Source of the DNA: Strongylocentrotus purpuratus
Lineage: Eukaryota > Echinodermata > Echinoidea > Camarodonta > Strongylocentrotidae
DNA length: 64,000 bases
Direction: 5' to 3'
Assembly: GCF_000002235.5 (NCBI RefSeq)
Contig: NW_022145558.1
Location: 1,362,501 to 1,426,500 of the forward strand
Shown: positions 1-10,807 of the stretch, one piece after another
Layout of the letters: each line of letters begins with the position of its first letter
Numbering within the stretch: position 1 is the first letter of the stretch
Program-made: the position numbers and the translations under genes
Notes under the pieces: generated by a model
Told to the model about the DNA's origin: nothing
The model's input: only the letters and a program-made list of their open reading frames with translations
Database searches by the model: none

Positions 1-2155
1 TGGAACTTTTGTGTGTTTATGCACCTTGCATCTCTGGCATTCAAGACATGTTCTGGCCCATTTCCTGATATCATGATTAATACCAGGCCAAACGAAACGT
101 TCCGTGATGAGCTTTTGAGTGGCCCTGATCCCAGGATGGGATAGTCCGTGGAGGGCGTCAAAAATAGCTCGTCTGTGTTTGACTGGAACAAGGGGTCTAG
201 CAACACCTGTCGAAACATCACATAGCATGGTAGTAAGAGAACCAGGAAGCGATATAGACTTGAGCTGAAGCGAGGAGTCCTGTACCTCACTATCATCCTC
301 TTGATCTTTCGCAATGGCTGCAAAATCTATGACCGAGGATGAATCAACTCTGTCGATACACAGACGGGAGAGAGCGTCTGCTGCTGTGTTCTCCCTTCCT
401 GCTATGTGGTGTATCTCAGATGTGTATTGGGATATGAAATCAAGCTGGCGGATTTCACGAGGTGAGTGTCGGTCAGGCTTTGAATTCAAAGCATGGGTGA
501 GAGGTTTGTGATCCGTGTAGATGGTAAATGTGCGACCTTCAAGTAGATGTCGAAAGTGCTTTACACCGAGGTAGGCTGCTAACAGTTCCCGACCGAAAGT
601 GCTGTACTTAGTCTCGGCAGGCTGTAGTCTCTTAGAAAAGAAAGCCAATGGTTGCCAAACACCATCTACCAGCTGTTGGATAGTTCCCCCAACTCCCACA
701 TCAGATGCATCAACCAACAGGCATAGAGGAACATCAATTCTAGGATGAACTAAAACTGCAGCGTTAGCTAACTGATCTTTAGCCTGATTGAAAGCAGAAA
801 GTTCTTGTTCACCTAGGGTGATTGGTTGGTTCTTCTTCAATCTATTTTTCAACAGATCCGTGAGAGGCTGGAGTACTTCTGCACACCGCGGAATGAACCG
901 TCTGTAGAAATTGATCAGCCCGAGGAACTCTCGTAGTTTGGTAAGTGATGTAGGTATCGGAAAATCACGGATGATCTTCACCTTGTCACTAAGTGGCTGT
1001 ATTCCTTCCGAGTCAACTTTATGCCCTAGAAAGGACAGTAAAGGTACTCCGAACTGACACTTAGCGGGGTTGAGAATGATTCCATACTCTTGCAGGCGGT
1101 CAAAGAGTAAACGGAGATGTGTCTCGTGTTCGTCTTTGGTAGTACTAGCTACAAGAATATCGTCTAGATAAACATAGACGAAAGGAAGACCGCGAGTGAC
1201 ATCATCCATCAATCTTTGGAACGTCTGAGCTGCATTGCGAAGGCCAAACGGCATCCTAACAAACTCGAATAATCCAAAAGGGGTGGTTATAGCTGTCTTG
1301 TGGATATCGCTAGGCTCGACTGGGATCTGATGATATGCCCTGATGAGATCAATCTTGGAAAAGATTGTCTTGCCACTAAGTGACGCAGAGAAATCTTGCA
1401 AATGAGGAATAGGGTATCTATCAGGAATAGTACGAGCATTAAGCATGCGATAATCTCCACAAGGTCGCCAGTCCCCTGGTGTCTTCTTCGGAACCATGTG
1501 CAAGGGACTTGACCAGTTGCTATCAGATTGTCTGATAATGCCGAGTTCAAGCATGTGTTCAAACTCTGCCTTGGCAATCTGCTGCCGATCTGGAGCAAGC
1601 CGACGAGGGCGAGCTGAAGCAGGTGGGCCTCGAGTTTGGATATGGTGGGTGGTTGTATGCTTGACTTCTGAGTGCTTGTACACTGGCCGGGTGATGTCAG
1701 GATACTCACGAAGAAGGGAGTGGAAACGCTCCGAAGTATCTTGCTTGACATACACCGGGCTAATGATGCCTGTGTATGTACCGACTCCCTGTACTGTAAG
1801 AGTGGTGGTGGTGTCTATCAGCCGTCGATGTTTGATGTCGACTAATAGTCCATAGTTATCAAGGAAATCGGCTCCCAAGATAGGTGTAGGTATGTCCGTG
1901 ACAACAAAAATCCAACGAAAAACTCGCCGCAACCCAAGATCAAGAGTGAAAGATCTCTGGCCAAAAGTCTTAATGGGTGACTTGTTAACAGCTTGAAGTT
2001 GGATATTTGTTGCACTTACCATTGCCGATTTTCCTAACATGGAATGAGGGAAAATACTAACTTCGGCCCCAGTATCAACAAGAAAACGCGTGCCTGATTG
2101 TTTATCATGAACAAAGAAAAGGCGACTGGGTTGAATGTTGCCAAGTGAATTAGTC
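1..2155 (-). CDS. pol: Pol polyprotein of the Ty3/Gypsy-like element (partial, runs off window)
   Basis: Reading from about 2155 down to 1 there is a retropepsin with [10 protein letters not shown] near 2050-2075, a reverse transcriptase with the YLDD catalytic box near 1160, an RNase H with its first acidic motif DASDVGVG near 700, and the beginning of integrase with the HHCC zinc region at 1-150. Order and motifs are those of Ty3/Gypsy. The visible part appears open; the rest lies before the window. The junction with gag lies close to the gag stop, and I did not determine how pol is expressed. Confidence 0.85.
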
Positions 2156-2159
2156 GCCG

Positions 2160-3071
2160 CTATTCCTTGGCGGGCCCGTTTCCCTGGACATATCCAGGGC
2201 GGCTTTGTCCTGCTGAGTATGAACAAGGACTTATGCACTTCTGGGCTCGTTTGCCATGCTTCCAGTGGTACCAACATTCAGCCCCAGCATGTTGTTGATG
2301 CCGACTCGGGCTACGGGAAGCTGATTGGCGAGGGCCGGAATTCTTCGGGCCTCGCTGTCGACTGCGACTTCTGCGGTCCTCCTGTATAGAACAAGTCAAG
2401 GCTTGCACCTGAGCAGCCAGTTGAGCAACCTGGGTAGAAAGTCGATGTACTTCACCAGAGTCATTGGGAGTAGCGCAAGCGTAAGTCTGCGCTGGCACTT
2501 CTTTAGGTAAGACATGAGAAATAGTAGGCGGACCAGCAACTTCAACAATTTTGTCGGCTAATGCCGCTAGCGCAACCAAGCTGACATCATCGCTTGTGGA
2601 AGCGAGAATCAACTGTACATTGGTTGGCAGGCGTTGCAAAAATAATTGCTTAAGTATACTAGTTTCCAAAGTATTAGAGCCTAATAATTGTTGCATTCTC
2701 CTAAGGAGTTGGGAGGGCGACCTATCGCCTAACTCTTCACTCGTCAGCAATTTGTTCAGACGCTTTTGCTCAGAGACAGAAGTTCGCTTAACCAGTGCTG
2801 CTTTTAGTATCTTGTACGGCTCTGTTTGGGGAGGGGCAATTAAAATATCGCGCACCTCTAGAGCTACCTCTGGTTGTAATGAGGCGACAACATAAGCAAA
2901 CTTTGTAGACTCAACTGAGACACCTCTAGTTTGAAACTGAGCCTCAACCTGAGCAAACCACATATCAGGATCATGTGCCCAAAATGGTGGAAGCTTTAAA
3001 CTAACATATGAGACTTGAGGGGATGGCTCAGAAGCCTCACTAGGTAATACATTGCTATCAGTATCGGGCAT
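2160..3071 (-). CDS. gag: Gag polyprotein of the Ty3/Gypsy-like element
   Basis: This is an open frame of 303 residues. It has the compact capsid-like region of invertebrate Gypsy gag proteins, with the typical stretch [20 protein letters not shown] near residues 27-46. A Ser/Arg-rich basic segment follows, then a Cys/His cluster near the C-terminus ([14 protein letters not shown]) that resembles the degenerate zinc knuckle of this group. It would form the particle shell and bind the element's RNA. Pol follows directly downstream on the same strand. It is recognised by family resemblance and order, not by a database search. Confidence 0.85.
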   Translation of the reverse strand: MPDTDSNVLPSEASEPSPQVSYVSLKLPPFWAHDPDMWFAQVEAQFQTRGVSVESTKFAYVVASLQPEVALEVRDILIAPPQTEPYKILKAALVKRTSVSEQKRLNKLLTSEELGDRSPSQLLRRMQQLLGSNTLETSILKQLFLQRLPTNVQLILASTSDDVSLVALAALADKIVEVAGPPTISHVLPKEVPAQTYACATPNDSGEVHRLSTQVAQLAAQVQALTCSIQEDRRSRSRQRGPKNSGPRQSASRSPSRHQQHAGAECWYHWKHGKRAQKCISPCSYSAGQSRPGYVQGNGPAKE

Positions 3072-3124
3072 GATAATGACGATGACAAGGTAGATTAGAT
3101 CAACAGAAGAAAAAAAATCTGGAT

Positions 3125-3140
3125 CACGTCGGGGTCACCA
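3125..3140 (-). other. tRNA primer-binding site
   Basis: The minus strand reads TGGTGACCCCGACGTG directly inside the LTR. It starts with TGG, the complement of a tRNA CCA end. This sequence is common next to the 5' LTR of invertebrate Gypsy-like elements. I did not assign the primer tRNA. Confidence 0.75.
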
Positions 3141-3777
3141 GTTTAGGGAATTTAATCACCTAAATAAAAGAAATAGAAATAGATTTCTTTCCTACCTTGT
3201 CTCGTAGAAACACCTGTTGAGTACAGATACTTGGAACATATATTATATCACAAGTAGTAGTTCAAATATTGCACAGCACCCGTAGAAAGAATATGTAAGA
3301 CCATGTACAAAGTAATGACGCTTCTTCGCGAATTAAGTAAAGAAGAAGAAACTTATAATCTCTATAAAGTAATAAGGCCTCAGAACCGAGTAGAGAAACA
3401 AGCGAAGAAATAGGACAAGAATTAAGATGAAGCTGAATTAGCTTTGCTGTAGATAGACTCTCTAGAATACGTGTGCTCTATATGAACAGCTCAGGAGAAG
3501 TGATGAAAATAGGTGTGGCAAATAAAGCAAGCAAGTGTAATGTCCCTGTACAGTATAAGCTATACCAGTACATTAGGTGGTTGCACATCCCAACCCATAG
3601 GGTATGGAATGTGCTTGCCAGAGTAAGTATTTGTGGCACTCTAGTAATGCAACAGGTGTCACTAAAGAAATGAGTGACAATGGAAATAAAAGGCTAGACT
3701 TCAAGCCACACAATAAAGACAAGACGATAATATTTACAAATGCAAAGTTCTCCAAAGGTCAAGTCACTACAAAGTCA
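3141..3777 (-). repeat. 5' LTR of the Ty3/Gypsy-like element
   Basis: About 637 bp lie between the primer-binding site and the first satellite sequence at 3778. On the minus strand it would begin TGACTTTGTAG. Boundaries are inferred from the primer-binding site on one side and the satellite on the other, because the partner LTR is not in the window. The small open frames inside it are not convincing genes. Confidence 0.65.
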
Positions 3778-5256
3778 ATTCTTAAAGCCCTATTTATCTA
3801 AATTCAGTTCTCCCCCTCCCGCGTGAAGCGTGGAAGTTTTGGCGTTTCATCAAATTATTATGAAAAGGAGACGATTTGCTGTACCGTTCTCGACTGTTAA
3901 TCCTTGTCTGAATTCAGTTTCTCCCCCTCCCGCGCAAAGCGCGGAAGCTTTGACGTTTCATAAAGTTATGAGAAAAAGCAGACGTTCGGGTGTACTATTC
4001 TCGACTCTTCATCCTTATCTGGATTCAGTTCTTCCCATCTCGGGAGAAGCGCGAACGTTTTGGCGTTTTATTTAATTATTAGAGAAAGAAGACGAATTGC
4101 TGTACCGTGCTCGACTCTCTTAGTCCTTGTCTTAATTCAGTTTCTTCCCCTCCCGCGCAAAGCGCAAAAGTTTTGGCGTTTCATTAAATTATTATGAAAA
4201 GAAGACGTTTAGGTGTACTGTTCTTGACTCTTAATCCTTATCTGGATTCAGTTCTCCCCCTCACGCGTGACGCGCGAAAGTTATGGCGTTTCATTAAATT
4301 ATGAGAAAAAAGCAGACGTTTGGGTGTACTGTTCTCGACTGTTAATCCTTATCTGGATTCAGTTCTCCCCCTCCCGCGTGAAGCGCGGAAGTTTTGGCGT
4401 TTCATTAAATTATGAGAAAAAGCAGACGTTTGGGTGTACTTTTCTCGACTGTTAATCCTTGTCTGAATTCAGTTTCTCCCCCTCCCGCGTGAAGCGCGGA
4501 AGTTTTGACGTTTCATTAAATTATGAGAAAAAGCAGACGTTTGGTTGTACTGTTCTCGACTCTTAATCCTTATCTGGATTCAATTCTCCCCCTCCCGCGC
4601 GGAGCGTGAAAGTTTTGGCGTTTTATTAAATTATTTGAGAAAGTAGACGATTCGTTAAACCGTGCTCGACCGTAAATCCTTGTCTAAATTCAGTTTCTCC
4701 CCTCCCGCGCAAAGCTCGGAAGCTTTGACTTTTCATTAAATTATGAGAAAAAAGCAGACGTTTGGGTGTACTGTTCTCGACTCTTAATCCTTATCTGGAT
4801 TCAGTTCTCCCCCTCCCGCTTGAAGCGCGGAAGTTTTGGCGTTTCATTAAATTATGAGAAAAAGCAGACGTTTGGGTGTACTGTTCTCGACTGTTAATCC
4901 TTGTCTGAATTCAGTTTCTCCCCCTCTCGCGCAAAGCGCTGAAGCTTTAACGATTCATTAAATTATGAGAAAAAGTAGACGTTTGGGTGTACTGTTGTCG
5001 ACTGTTTATCCTTGTCTGAATTCAGTTTCTCCCCCTCCCGCGCAAAGCGCTGAAGCTTTAACGATTCATTAAATTATGAGAAAAAGTTACCGTTTGGGTG
5101 TACTGTTCTCGACTGTTTATCCTTGTCTGAATTCAGTTTCTCCCCTACCCGCGCAAAACGCGGAAGTTTTGACGTTTCATAAAGTTATGAGAAGAAGCAG
5201 ACGTTTGGGTGTACTGTTCTCGACTCTTAATCATTATCTGGATTCAGTTCTCCCCA
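3778..5256 (+). repeat. 110-bp satellite array, segment left of the transposon
   Basis: About 13 head-to-tail units of the main satellite lie here. They match 13500-14753 on the other side of the transposon unit by unit, apart from about two extra units. The last unit is the short junction type ending TTCTCCCCA, which also occurs without an insertion at 14741-14753, 18071-18080 and 18555-18565. The segment is cut on the left by the LTR retrotransposon and on the right by the DNA transposon. Confidence 0.95.
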
Positions 5257-5271
5257 CACGTATCAGCACGG
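5257..5271 (+). repeat. left terminal inverted repeat of the RAG1-like transposon
   Basis: The sequence is CACGTATCAGCACGG, with one mismatch to the right end. The target duplication CCCA lies at 5253-5256. Beyond these 15 bp the two ends resemble each other only in scattered blocks. Confidence 0.9.
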
Positions 5272-5725
5272 CTCGCGGTATGCACGCGCGTCTCGACATT
5301 ACCAGGGCGCTGACATTTTGCCTGACTGCGCGTACCTTGACCGCTAGCTGGCGGTGTGCTTTTTCGGGCGATTTAAATTTTTACGATACATCGCTAAGGT
5401 AAACAAAGACGATGCCTCTCCTTTCGCGGGCCTATGAAGTCATAACAAGGTCACCTTCATGATACATTGTCAAAATATGAAAAATCAATAATGCCCCGCC
5501 CATCTGAGATATACGTCGACCGGCTTTGCGTTTGTAGAGCCGGCCTCTTCCTCCCCCTTACGTACGTGTGTGACTGAGTCAGTATTTACAGTTATTTTGA
5601 TACAATATTTACACATCATTTTCAGACCAAATTCACACCCATTTTAGAACAAAATACAATTTTTTTTTTGGTGCTCTGTGTAGTTTTTGTGTTTTTTAGG
5701 TCATTATCTATAACTTTCTCATTTA

Positions 5726-5753
5726 GTTTTACAAGTCTCGTTGGGCAGATTTT
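5726..5753 (+). repeat. inner inverted repeat of the transposon, left arm
   Basis: These 28 bp containing ACAAGTCTCGTTGGGCAGAT match the minus strand of 12629-12656 perfectly. The arm lies 27 bp before the transposase ATG. A second outer block, AAAATACAATTTTTTTT, is also shared between the ends (near 5652-5668, and near 12717-12733 on the minus strand), so the ends are long, decayed and interrupted inverted repeats. Confidence 0.9.
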
Positions 5754-5779
5754 TTTTTAAATTCAATTTGAATATTAGC

Positions 5780-6508
5780 ATGTCTGGCACTCCCACTGGC
5801 AGTGCTAGGGCGAACTGTGCACAAACCAATGGCAGTACGTGTGCAGGGCCAGGGGGGCTGGATTTGCACTCGCAATGCCTCCAGATGTTCTGTAGAATTT
5901 GTGGAGGGAAGTTTAAGAGTAATTCTGGAGGAAGTAGGACATTTAGGGAGAAAATTCATCCTTGTCAAGGATACAAAGATCAGTTAAAAGAAATTCTTGG
6001 AGTCGATGTAGAATGCGATCACAATGATATTAATCCGCCCTCAATGTGCCAATCATGCTACTGTCAGATCATGATCCATAAGAAAAAACCCAATATCGAA
6101 AACGTCAAACAGTGGGCTGCCCACCCTAGGATTGGAATATGTGATATTTGTCACACCCAGAAGTCTGGAAAACCTGGCCGTAAAAAGAAGAAACCAAATA
6201 TGGGTGCAAAAAACCTCCCAAAATCCTTCACTGAAACTACTTCTAGCATCAAACCCCTCATCGACAATACCAAGTACACAGTAATCTGCAAGAGTTGTTC
6301 AAACCCAATAGACATCACAAACATATCACAGCATACATGCACTCATACAGATACAGTTGATCACGATCATACATATGTAATATCACATAACCTGACGAGT
6401 CTGACGAACTCAGAGAGGGAAAGAATTGCAAAAGAGGTGGTCCAGGAGAAAATTAAGGAGTCTCCTGATGGAGCGACCATCATCCTGACAGGAGGGAAAA
6501 GAACACAG
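5780..6508 (+). CDS. transposase exon 1: RAG1-type N-terminal zinc-binding region
   Basis: It encodes residues 1-243 and ends in phase 0 at donor CAG|GTGCGC. FCRICGGKFK parallels the RAG1 CRICGNSF motif, MCQSCYCQIM parallels FCHNCWSIM, and ICDICHTQKSGKPGRKKKK parallels SCDICNTARRG plus the basic patch. The later ICKSC...HTCTH cluster sits where RAG1 has its RING finger but has too few ligands for a full RING, so ubiquitin-ligase activity should not be assumed. Confidence 0.9.
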
Positions 6509-9500
6509 GTGCGCAATGATTTTTTTTATTTTTTTTTTTTGTAGCTTAGACAATTATGATGTGTTTATATGAAGAGGCTAAGCTCATGACAAAATCAAAT
6601 AATTTATTAGTACTGTAGTCAAGCTTGATTTGCATATGCCACAAATTCCCCAAGCAATATGATATAGATACAAAGCATAAATATTTTCAATATATCTCTC
6701 AATCGTTTTCTAGGAAAACAAATGCTAAGTAGAATAACATAACGTTGATGAGCTCCACCATGTGGTATAAAGACTGTTGAGTGAGAGGAGATATAGGATA
6801 TATTTAGAACAGGAATAGTGGAGAGGAGAGATAGAACGATAGGACTAGTGCATAACTTTGATTTGATTCTCCATAAATGAAATAGAGTTTGTTTATCCGA
6901 AAATGAAATAAGGTTTATTAATCAATTTGTTCATCATAACCTTTGGAATAACGAGCAGCCTCTTTTAAAAAAAATATTAACCAGGAATATTGTCTTATAG
7001 ATATGTTAAACTAGTGCTTATTTTCGTTATTAATAGGCCGTGTTGTTGAGGTACTGATATCACTATTGTTGTAACCAATATTAATATTTATATAATGAAC
7101 ATATAGTAATAATAATTAACGTTAATATAGCACATCATACATAAAGTTTGTTAGCACTTTATATAAAACATTTAAAAAATGAACATAGATTAACTGAACA
7201 ACTTAAAGAATAACGATTTTACTTCACCATTCATTTTTTTTTTAAAGGAACTCTGCTTTACATTGGTACAATACAATAAAAATCGTTTCCATCTTTTATA
7301 ACTGAAGGACATCTGTACTCGGAAAATAGATCTTCCGCGCAAGCCGTCATCAATGGTGAAAGCAAGGACAAAGAGATCAAGAGATGAGTGCATGAGGGAT
7401 GTCCACCTGTTAACACATATGGAAGACCAGGAGGAGCAGGAGGAACAAGAGGAATGCAGCAGCTTGTACCTAGACAATCAGGACATAAGTGACCTCAAGT
7501 CCATGATGGGAATTTCTTGGCGAAAGCTCGGAAAGCTGAAAAAGTAAGGAAAAACCTAAAGTAAAAGAGTAAGGTCCTTTAACGTGAAATAATAAACGAA
7601 ATCAATCTGACAACATATCTATTATACACATATATATATATATATTTGTTTGCAGTTGGCTTCTGCAAAGGAAAGTGAAGTCTGCAGGAGAGAAAGCGGT
7701 GAGGACCCTCCACAAGACCATTTTAGATGGTAAACTCCAAGCGATCCTCCTGCCTTTGCAGCACTGGGAGGATACAATCTGCCAGATCAGACCATCTCCT
7801 TTCATAAGTGTGCAAAATCTACCTGATATGGTGATGACGCTACTTGATGAATATGATGAGTAAGTTTAAATCATTTAAACCTAGAGCAAAAGCCTGTTTA
7901 ATGATAACAGATATAAAATTATATAATACTACTAGATGAGGGCTACCCTCAGCATACAGGTGTACACTCCATCCAGTGCCTTTAAAAATTATATATTATA
8001 CAAAAATATACTTCAGTGTATGCATGTATGAATGACTCTATCATTTCCTACACAGACTTGGTGAGCTCACCTTTCATGACGGAATGCTGGAAGAAATTTG
8101 GGTGAAGATCGGCGGTGATAAGGGTGGAGATACCTTCAAGCTTATGCTCCAGATCGCGAATCTGTCGCATCCTAATAGCCTCAGAGCCACTAACATCATT
8201 GGCTTGTTTCCTGGCAAGGACACACCATTCAACTTGGATGTAACACTGTCAACCCTTGTTGAGCAGATAGATGTCCTGCAGAAAGCAAAATGGAGGTAAA
8301 TATGTTTGAATTTGTGTTAATTCATAATTTAGATATTTTAGAGACACTGTATCCATCAATGACGTAACATTGACAAAATTCACAAGTTTACATGCATGTC
8401 ATCAAAAAGTCAACACTGTGCTGAAATATACCTTTCATGTTTTTATTGTCTTCTCAGAGGAAAGGCCATACGCTGTTTCTTCTTTGGGGATTATGAGTAT
8501 CTCTGCAGGACGTACGGTCTCTCTGGTCCAAGTGGTGTGTATTTTTTCTCTCTGTTCAGTTGAATATAATAATCAAGTAAGAATTATGTGCATGATGTGA
8601 AATGTAATGTTTCTATTGTGTGTCTATGAACAGGGAGACACTGCTGCCTCTACTGTGTTGCCACCAAGACAGAGATGGCAACTCCATTAGCAAGCAGAGG
8701 CCGACTGCCAGAGAGAACATTAGACACCCTGAAGGAGTCACTGGCCAAGTACAAACACTCCAACGTCGCCAAAGAATCAAACAATGCGATCAGGCCACCC
8801 CAATTCAACATTCCCATCAATCAGGTTAGTATTATCTATTTCGTTTTTACCTGTAACAAAATTAGATTCAATGACTTCTGTTGCAACCTGTCCTGTAAGT
8901 ATGTACGTTCCCAATGTTAGTTTACCATACATAAAACATTTTACTATTTGACTTTTAGGTGTGCCCACCCGGCCTCCACTTCTCACTGGGGATCTACAAT
9001 AAACACTACAAGAGTATGGAAATGGCTTGTCACGAGCTCGATTTGAAGGCGGCCTCTCTTCCACATACACTCACAACACGCCTCGAAGTTGCAGCATGCA
9101 AACAGAAACACCTGCAATGTATAGCTCAGAAGGAAGAGGAGCGACAGGACATATTGGATCAGCATATGTACCTGTCCATGGCATATCCGGACTCACAACC
9201 AGCAGCGCTGTTGTTGGAAACAGCAGAGGACATCCAGAAGGAGATAACAAACCTGGTAATTATTTTTTAAAGTTCCATTGTTCAAGAGCCTATTTCATTG
9301 AGTATCAGATAGCTTTGTATGCTTGTAAATATTATGATTGTAAGTGTTTTTATCCGACTGCATTAATTCTCTTACAGAAAGCAGAGGTGAAGAAGCTCCC
9401 TGACCTGAAGGTTGGTGAAGGACCCATAGCCCAGTCACTGGATGAAGTTCTTAAAAGTATTAGTGTCCAGAGACAAGCTTTCCATGGGAAGAGCTTCGTG

Positions 9501-10807
9501 GGGAACCACGTACACAAGTGTCTAAAGGTAAATTATAAAAGAAATATAGAAATTCAATAGGTGTACACTGTAAAGCTTGAATCAATGTTTATATAATGAG
9601 AATCAAATTGTGCTTTTAAAAATTCTGATCTTTTATGGTTGCGTTTATTTTATCAATGTACATAATTTAGAATTTGCTACAAAATGTTACAACTGGTGCA
9701 AGATTAAAACATTGTATAAAAGTTGAAAATCCATTTTCATATACCAATATGTTAATAAAGATATACAGCTAAAATTTCTAAAGCCATGCTCGTCATCAGC
9801 AGCCAGGACATGGCATTACATACCTGTTGCCTTTAATCTGTTTCTGAATCAAAGTAGTACAGTCCACTCCCGTTATAACGAGCACGGATGCAACAAGATT
9901 TTGTTAAAACAAGGTCATTGGCTTGGTCCTGAGCATCTCGTTATAACGGGAGTGGACTGAATAACTACTTGATCCTGGCCGTACAGATTCAACAACCAAA
10001 TCTTGCATTTGTGTATCTGGCCCTTCTGTCTGATCTTCTGTATAGAAGCAGTTGAAAATATTTGTCTGCATCTGTAGCAATAAGATTTTAAAAAGGAGGG
10101 GGGGGGGTACAATACAGGCATAAGTTTGGTGTCACTTGTCTAAGAAGCATACTTACCCTCTCTATTTTCAGGAGGAAAACATCAGGAAAATAACAAACAC
10201 CATAGTTCAAACAGCAGATGAGGTGTGTCCGGCCCTGCATAATGAAGCGCTAAGTATAGCGCATCGTTATAGTGAGTGTTTCAAGCTCTATGGATCTTGC
10301 GATCATCTCTTCAACAGAGGAGACTTCCTGACACCCGAACACATTCATATGCTGGGTAAGAAAAGGCTTAGTTATTACGATAGCATTAATTTTTTTTGTC
10401 AGATTACACCCCAATCTGTTAACTGACATTAAAGTTTAAAGTAATCTAAAATTGCTTTATTTATGGTTTGACATTAAAATGTTATTTCTTTTTATCACTG
10501 TCTTCATACAGATGATGCCATCAGAGAGTATATGACCTTCGTCCGAACTACCTTCCCATCCGAGTCCATCACACCGAAGATGCACCTGTTGGAGGACCAT
10601 ACTGTGCCATGGTTCGAGCTATGGGGAGCTGGACTCGCGCTCATGGGGGAGCAGGGAGGAGAAGGTATGCACGCGCATCTAAACCGAATCCGTGAACATC
10701 TACGGTGCTACTCCCTGACGGATGATCTCCAACTACATCTACGCTCCGTGGAGGAGCAATGGGTCCATGCGAATCCCAAGTCATACCATAGAAATAAGAA
10801 CAATTAA
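5780..10807 (+). CDS. RAG1-like transposase, ten exons, 867 residues
   Basis: Exons are 5780-6508, 7308-7543, 7656-7859, 8056-8295, 8458-8534, 8634-8824, 8959-9255, 9378-9527, 10172-10355 and 10512-10807; all introns are GT-AG and the joined frame is open. Residues 38-124 follow the RAG1 N-terminal zinc region: C38RIC41, C90QSC93, C121DIC124 and a basic stretch, then a C170KSC173 finger. The core has D411 in GGDKGG, D481 in FFGDYE, C500LYC503, H794LLEDH799 and GEQGGEG (E816/E820). These match the order of RAG1 D600, D708, C727/C730, H937/H942 and E962, and D481 to C500 is 19 residues, as in RAG1. It would cut and join the transposon ends in the nucleus. The first ATG (5780) follows an in-frame TTG at 5741 and gives the start. 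N-RAG-TP elements of Aplysia are the closest type I know. Splicing is predicted by eye. Confidence 0.88.
7308..7543 (+). CDS. transposase exon 2: basic and acidic linker
   Basis: It encodes residues 244-321 and leaves phase 2 at donor AAA|GTAAGG. A stop at 7299-7301 forces the acceptor to lie at 7306-7307. It holds a basic stretch (KARTKRSRDE) and a Glu/Gln-rich run, then a helix-like segment (MMGISWRKLGKLK) that continues into exon 3. The acceptor has a modest pyrimidine tract, so this start is the least certain of the set. Confidence 0.75.
7656..7859 (+). CDS. transposase exon 3
   Basis: It starts after TTTGCAG and ends before GTAAGT, encoding residues 322-389 plus two bases. It is a predominantly helical region (WLLQRKVKSAGEKAVRTL) ahead of the catalytic core. 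The preceding intron carries a short TA repeat. Confidence 0.88.
8056..8295 (+). CDS. transposase exon 4: first catalytic Asp region
   Basis: It starts after CTACACAG and ends before GTAAAT, encoding residues 390-469 plus two bases. WVKIGGDKGGDTFKLMLQIA holds D411, the best candidate for the first catalytic carboxylate (RAG1 D600 in ESCDGMGD). The motif and its surroundings are characteristic of this transposase group. Confidence 0.9.
8458..8534 (+). CDS. transposase exon 5: second catalytic Asp region
   Basis: This 77-bp exon (residues 470-495 plus one base) encodes CFFFGDYEYLCRTYGLSGPS. D481 aligns with RAG1 D708. The donor is placed after AGTG so that exon 6 continues as GRHCCLYC; the alternative GT two bases later would break the frame. 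Confidence 0.88.
8634..8824 (+). CDS. transposase exon 6: CxxC zinc ligands
   Basis: It encodes residues 496-559 and ends in phase 0 at CAG|GTTAGT. It opens with RHCCLYC; C500 and C503 lie 19 and 22 residues after D481, the same spacing as C727 and C730 after D708 in RAG1. Confidence 0.88.
8959..9255 (+). CDS. transposase exon 7
   Basis: It encodes residues 560-658, phase 0 on both sides. VCPPGLHFSLGIYNKHYKSM occupies the place of the RAG1 ALHCDIGNAAEFY segment. A long charged helical stretch follows, which may form the insertion between the second Asp and the terminal Glu. Confidence 0.88.
9378..9527 (+). CDS. transposase exon 8
   Basis: It encodes residues 659-708, phase 0. SVQRQAFHGKSFVGNHVHK is a conserved signature of the group as I remember it. 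It starts after CTCTTACAG and ends before GTAAAT. Confidence 0.88.
9860..9959. mobile_element. 100-bp pogo/Tigger-like MITE in intron 8
   Basis: The ends are 23-bp perfect inverted repeats starting CAGTCCACTCCCGTTATAAC. This form of end (CAGT plus CGTTATAACG) is typical of pogo/Tigger-type Tc1/mariner elements. The left flank ends in TA as expected for the target duplication; the right flank reads AATA, so the duplication is not clean. It lies inside a transposase intron, a nested insertion that splicing would remove. Confidence 0.7.
10172..10355 (+). CDS. transposase exon 9
   Basis: It encodes residues 709-769 plus one base. It follows a 644-bp intron that holds a 100-bp inverted-repeat element. 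The acceptor is TCTATTTTCAG and the donor is G|GTAAGA. Confidence 0.87.
10512..10807 (+). CDS. transposase exon 10: HxxxxH and terminal Glu motif
   Basis: It encodes residues 770-867 and the stop at 10805-10807. KMHLLEDHTVPW gives H794 and H799 (RAG1 H937/H942). GEQGGEGMHAHLNRIRE gives E816 and E820; E820 lies 21 residues after H799, close to the 20 in RAG1 (H942 to E962). The following segment CYSLTDDLQLH resembles the CYEMEDVLKHH stretch of RAG1. Confidence 0.9.

Larger units (their letters stand above)
1..3777 (-). mobile_element. Ty3/Gypsy-like LTR retrotransposon, 5' half
   Basis: Read on the minus strand, the parts come in the order LTR (about 3777-3141), primer-binding site (3140-3125), gag (3071-2160), then pol with protease, reverse transcriptase, RNase H and the start of integrase, running off the window at position 1. 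Integrase after RNase H places it in Ty3/Gypsy (Metaviridae). The second LTR lies outside, so age cannot be judged from LTR divergence. The visible gag and pol frames look open, so the copy looks whole as far as it can be seen, which suggests a fairly young insertion. Its outer LTR edge abuts satellite at 3778, so it probably inserted into the satellite array. Confidence 0.9.

Noticed and set aside
1287-1751. 154-codon minus-strand frame
   Set aside because: It is an alternative frame over the reverse transcriptase region of pol, whose own frame carries the motifs.
5741-5779. Upstream extension of the transposase from a TTG codon
   Set aside because: The ATG at 5780 is the first normal start, and the preceding codons lie on the inner inverted repeat.
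8370-8600. 76-codon plus-strand frame
   Set aside because: It spans intron and exon 5 in another frame; the transposase frame accounts for the coding part.
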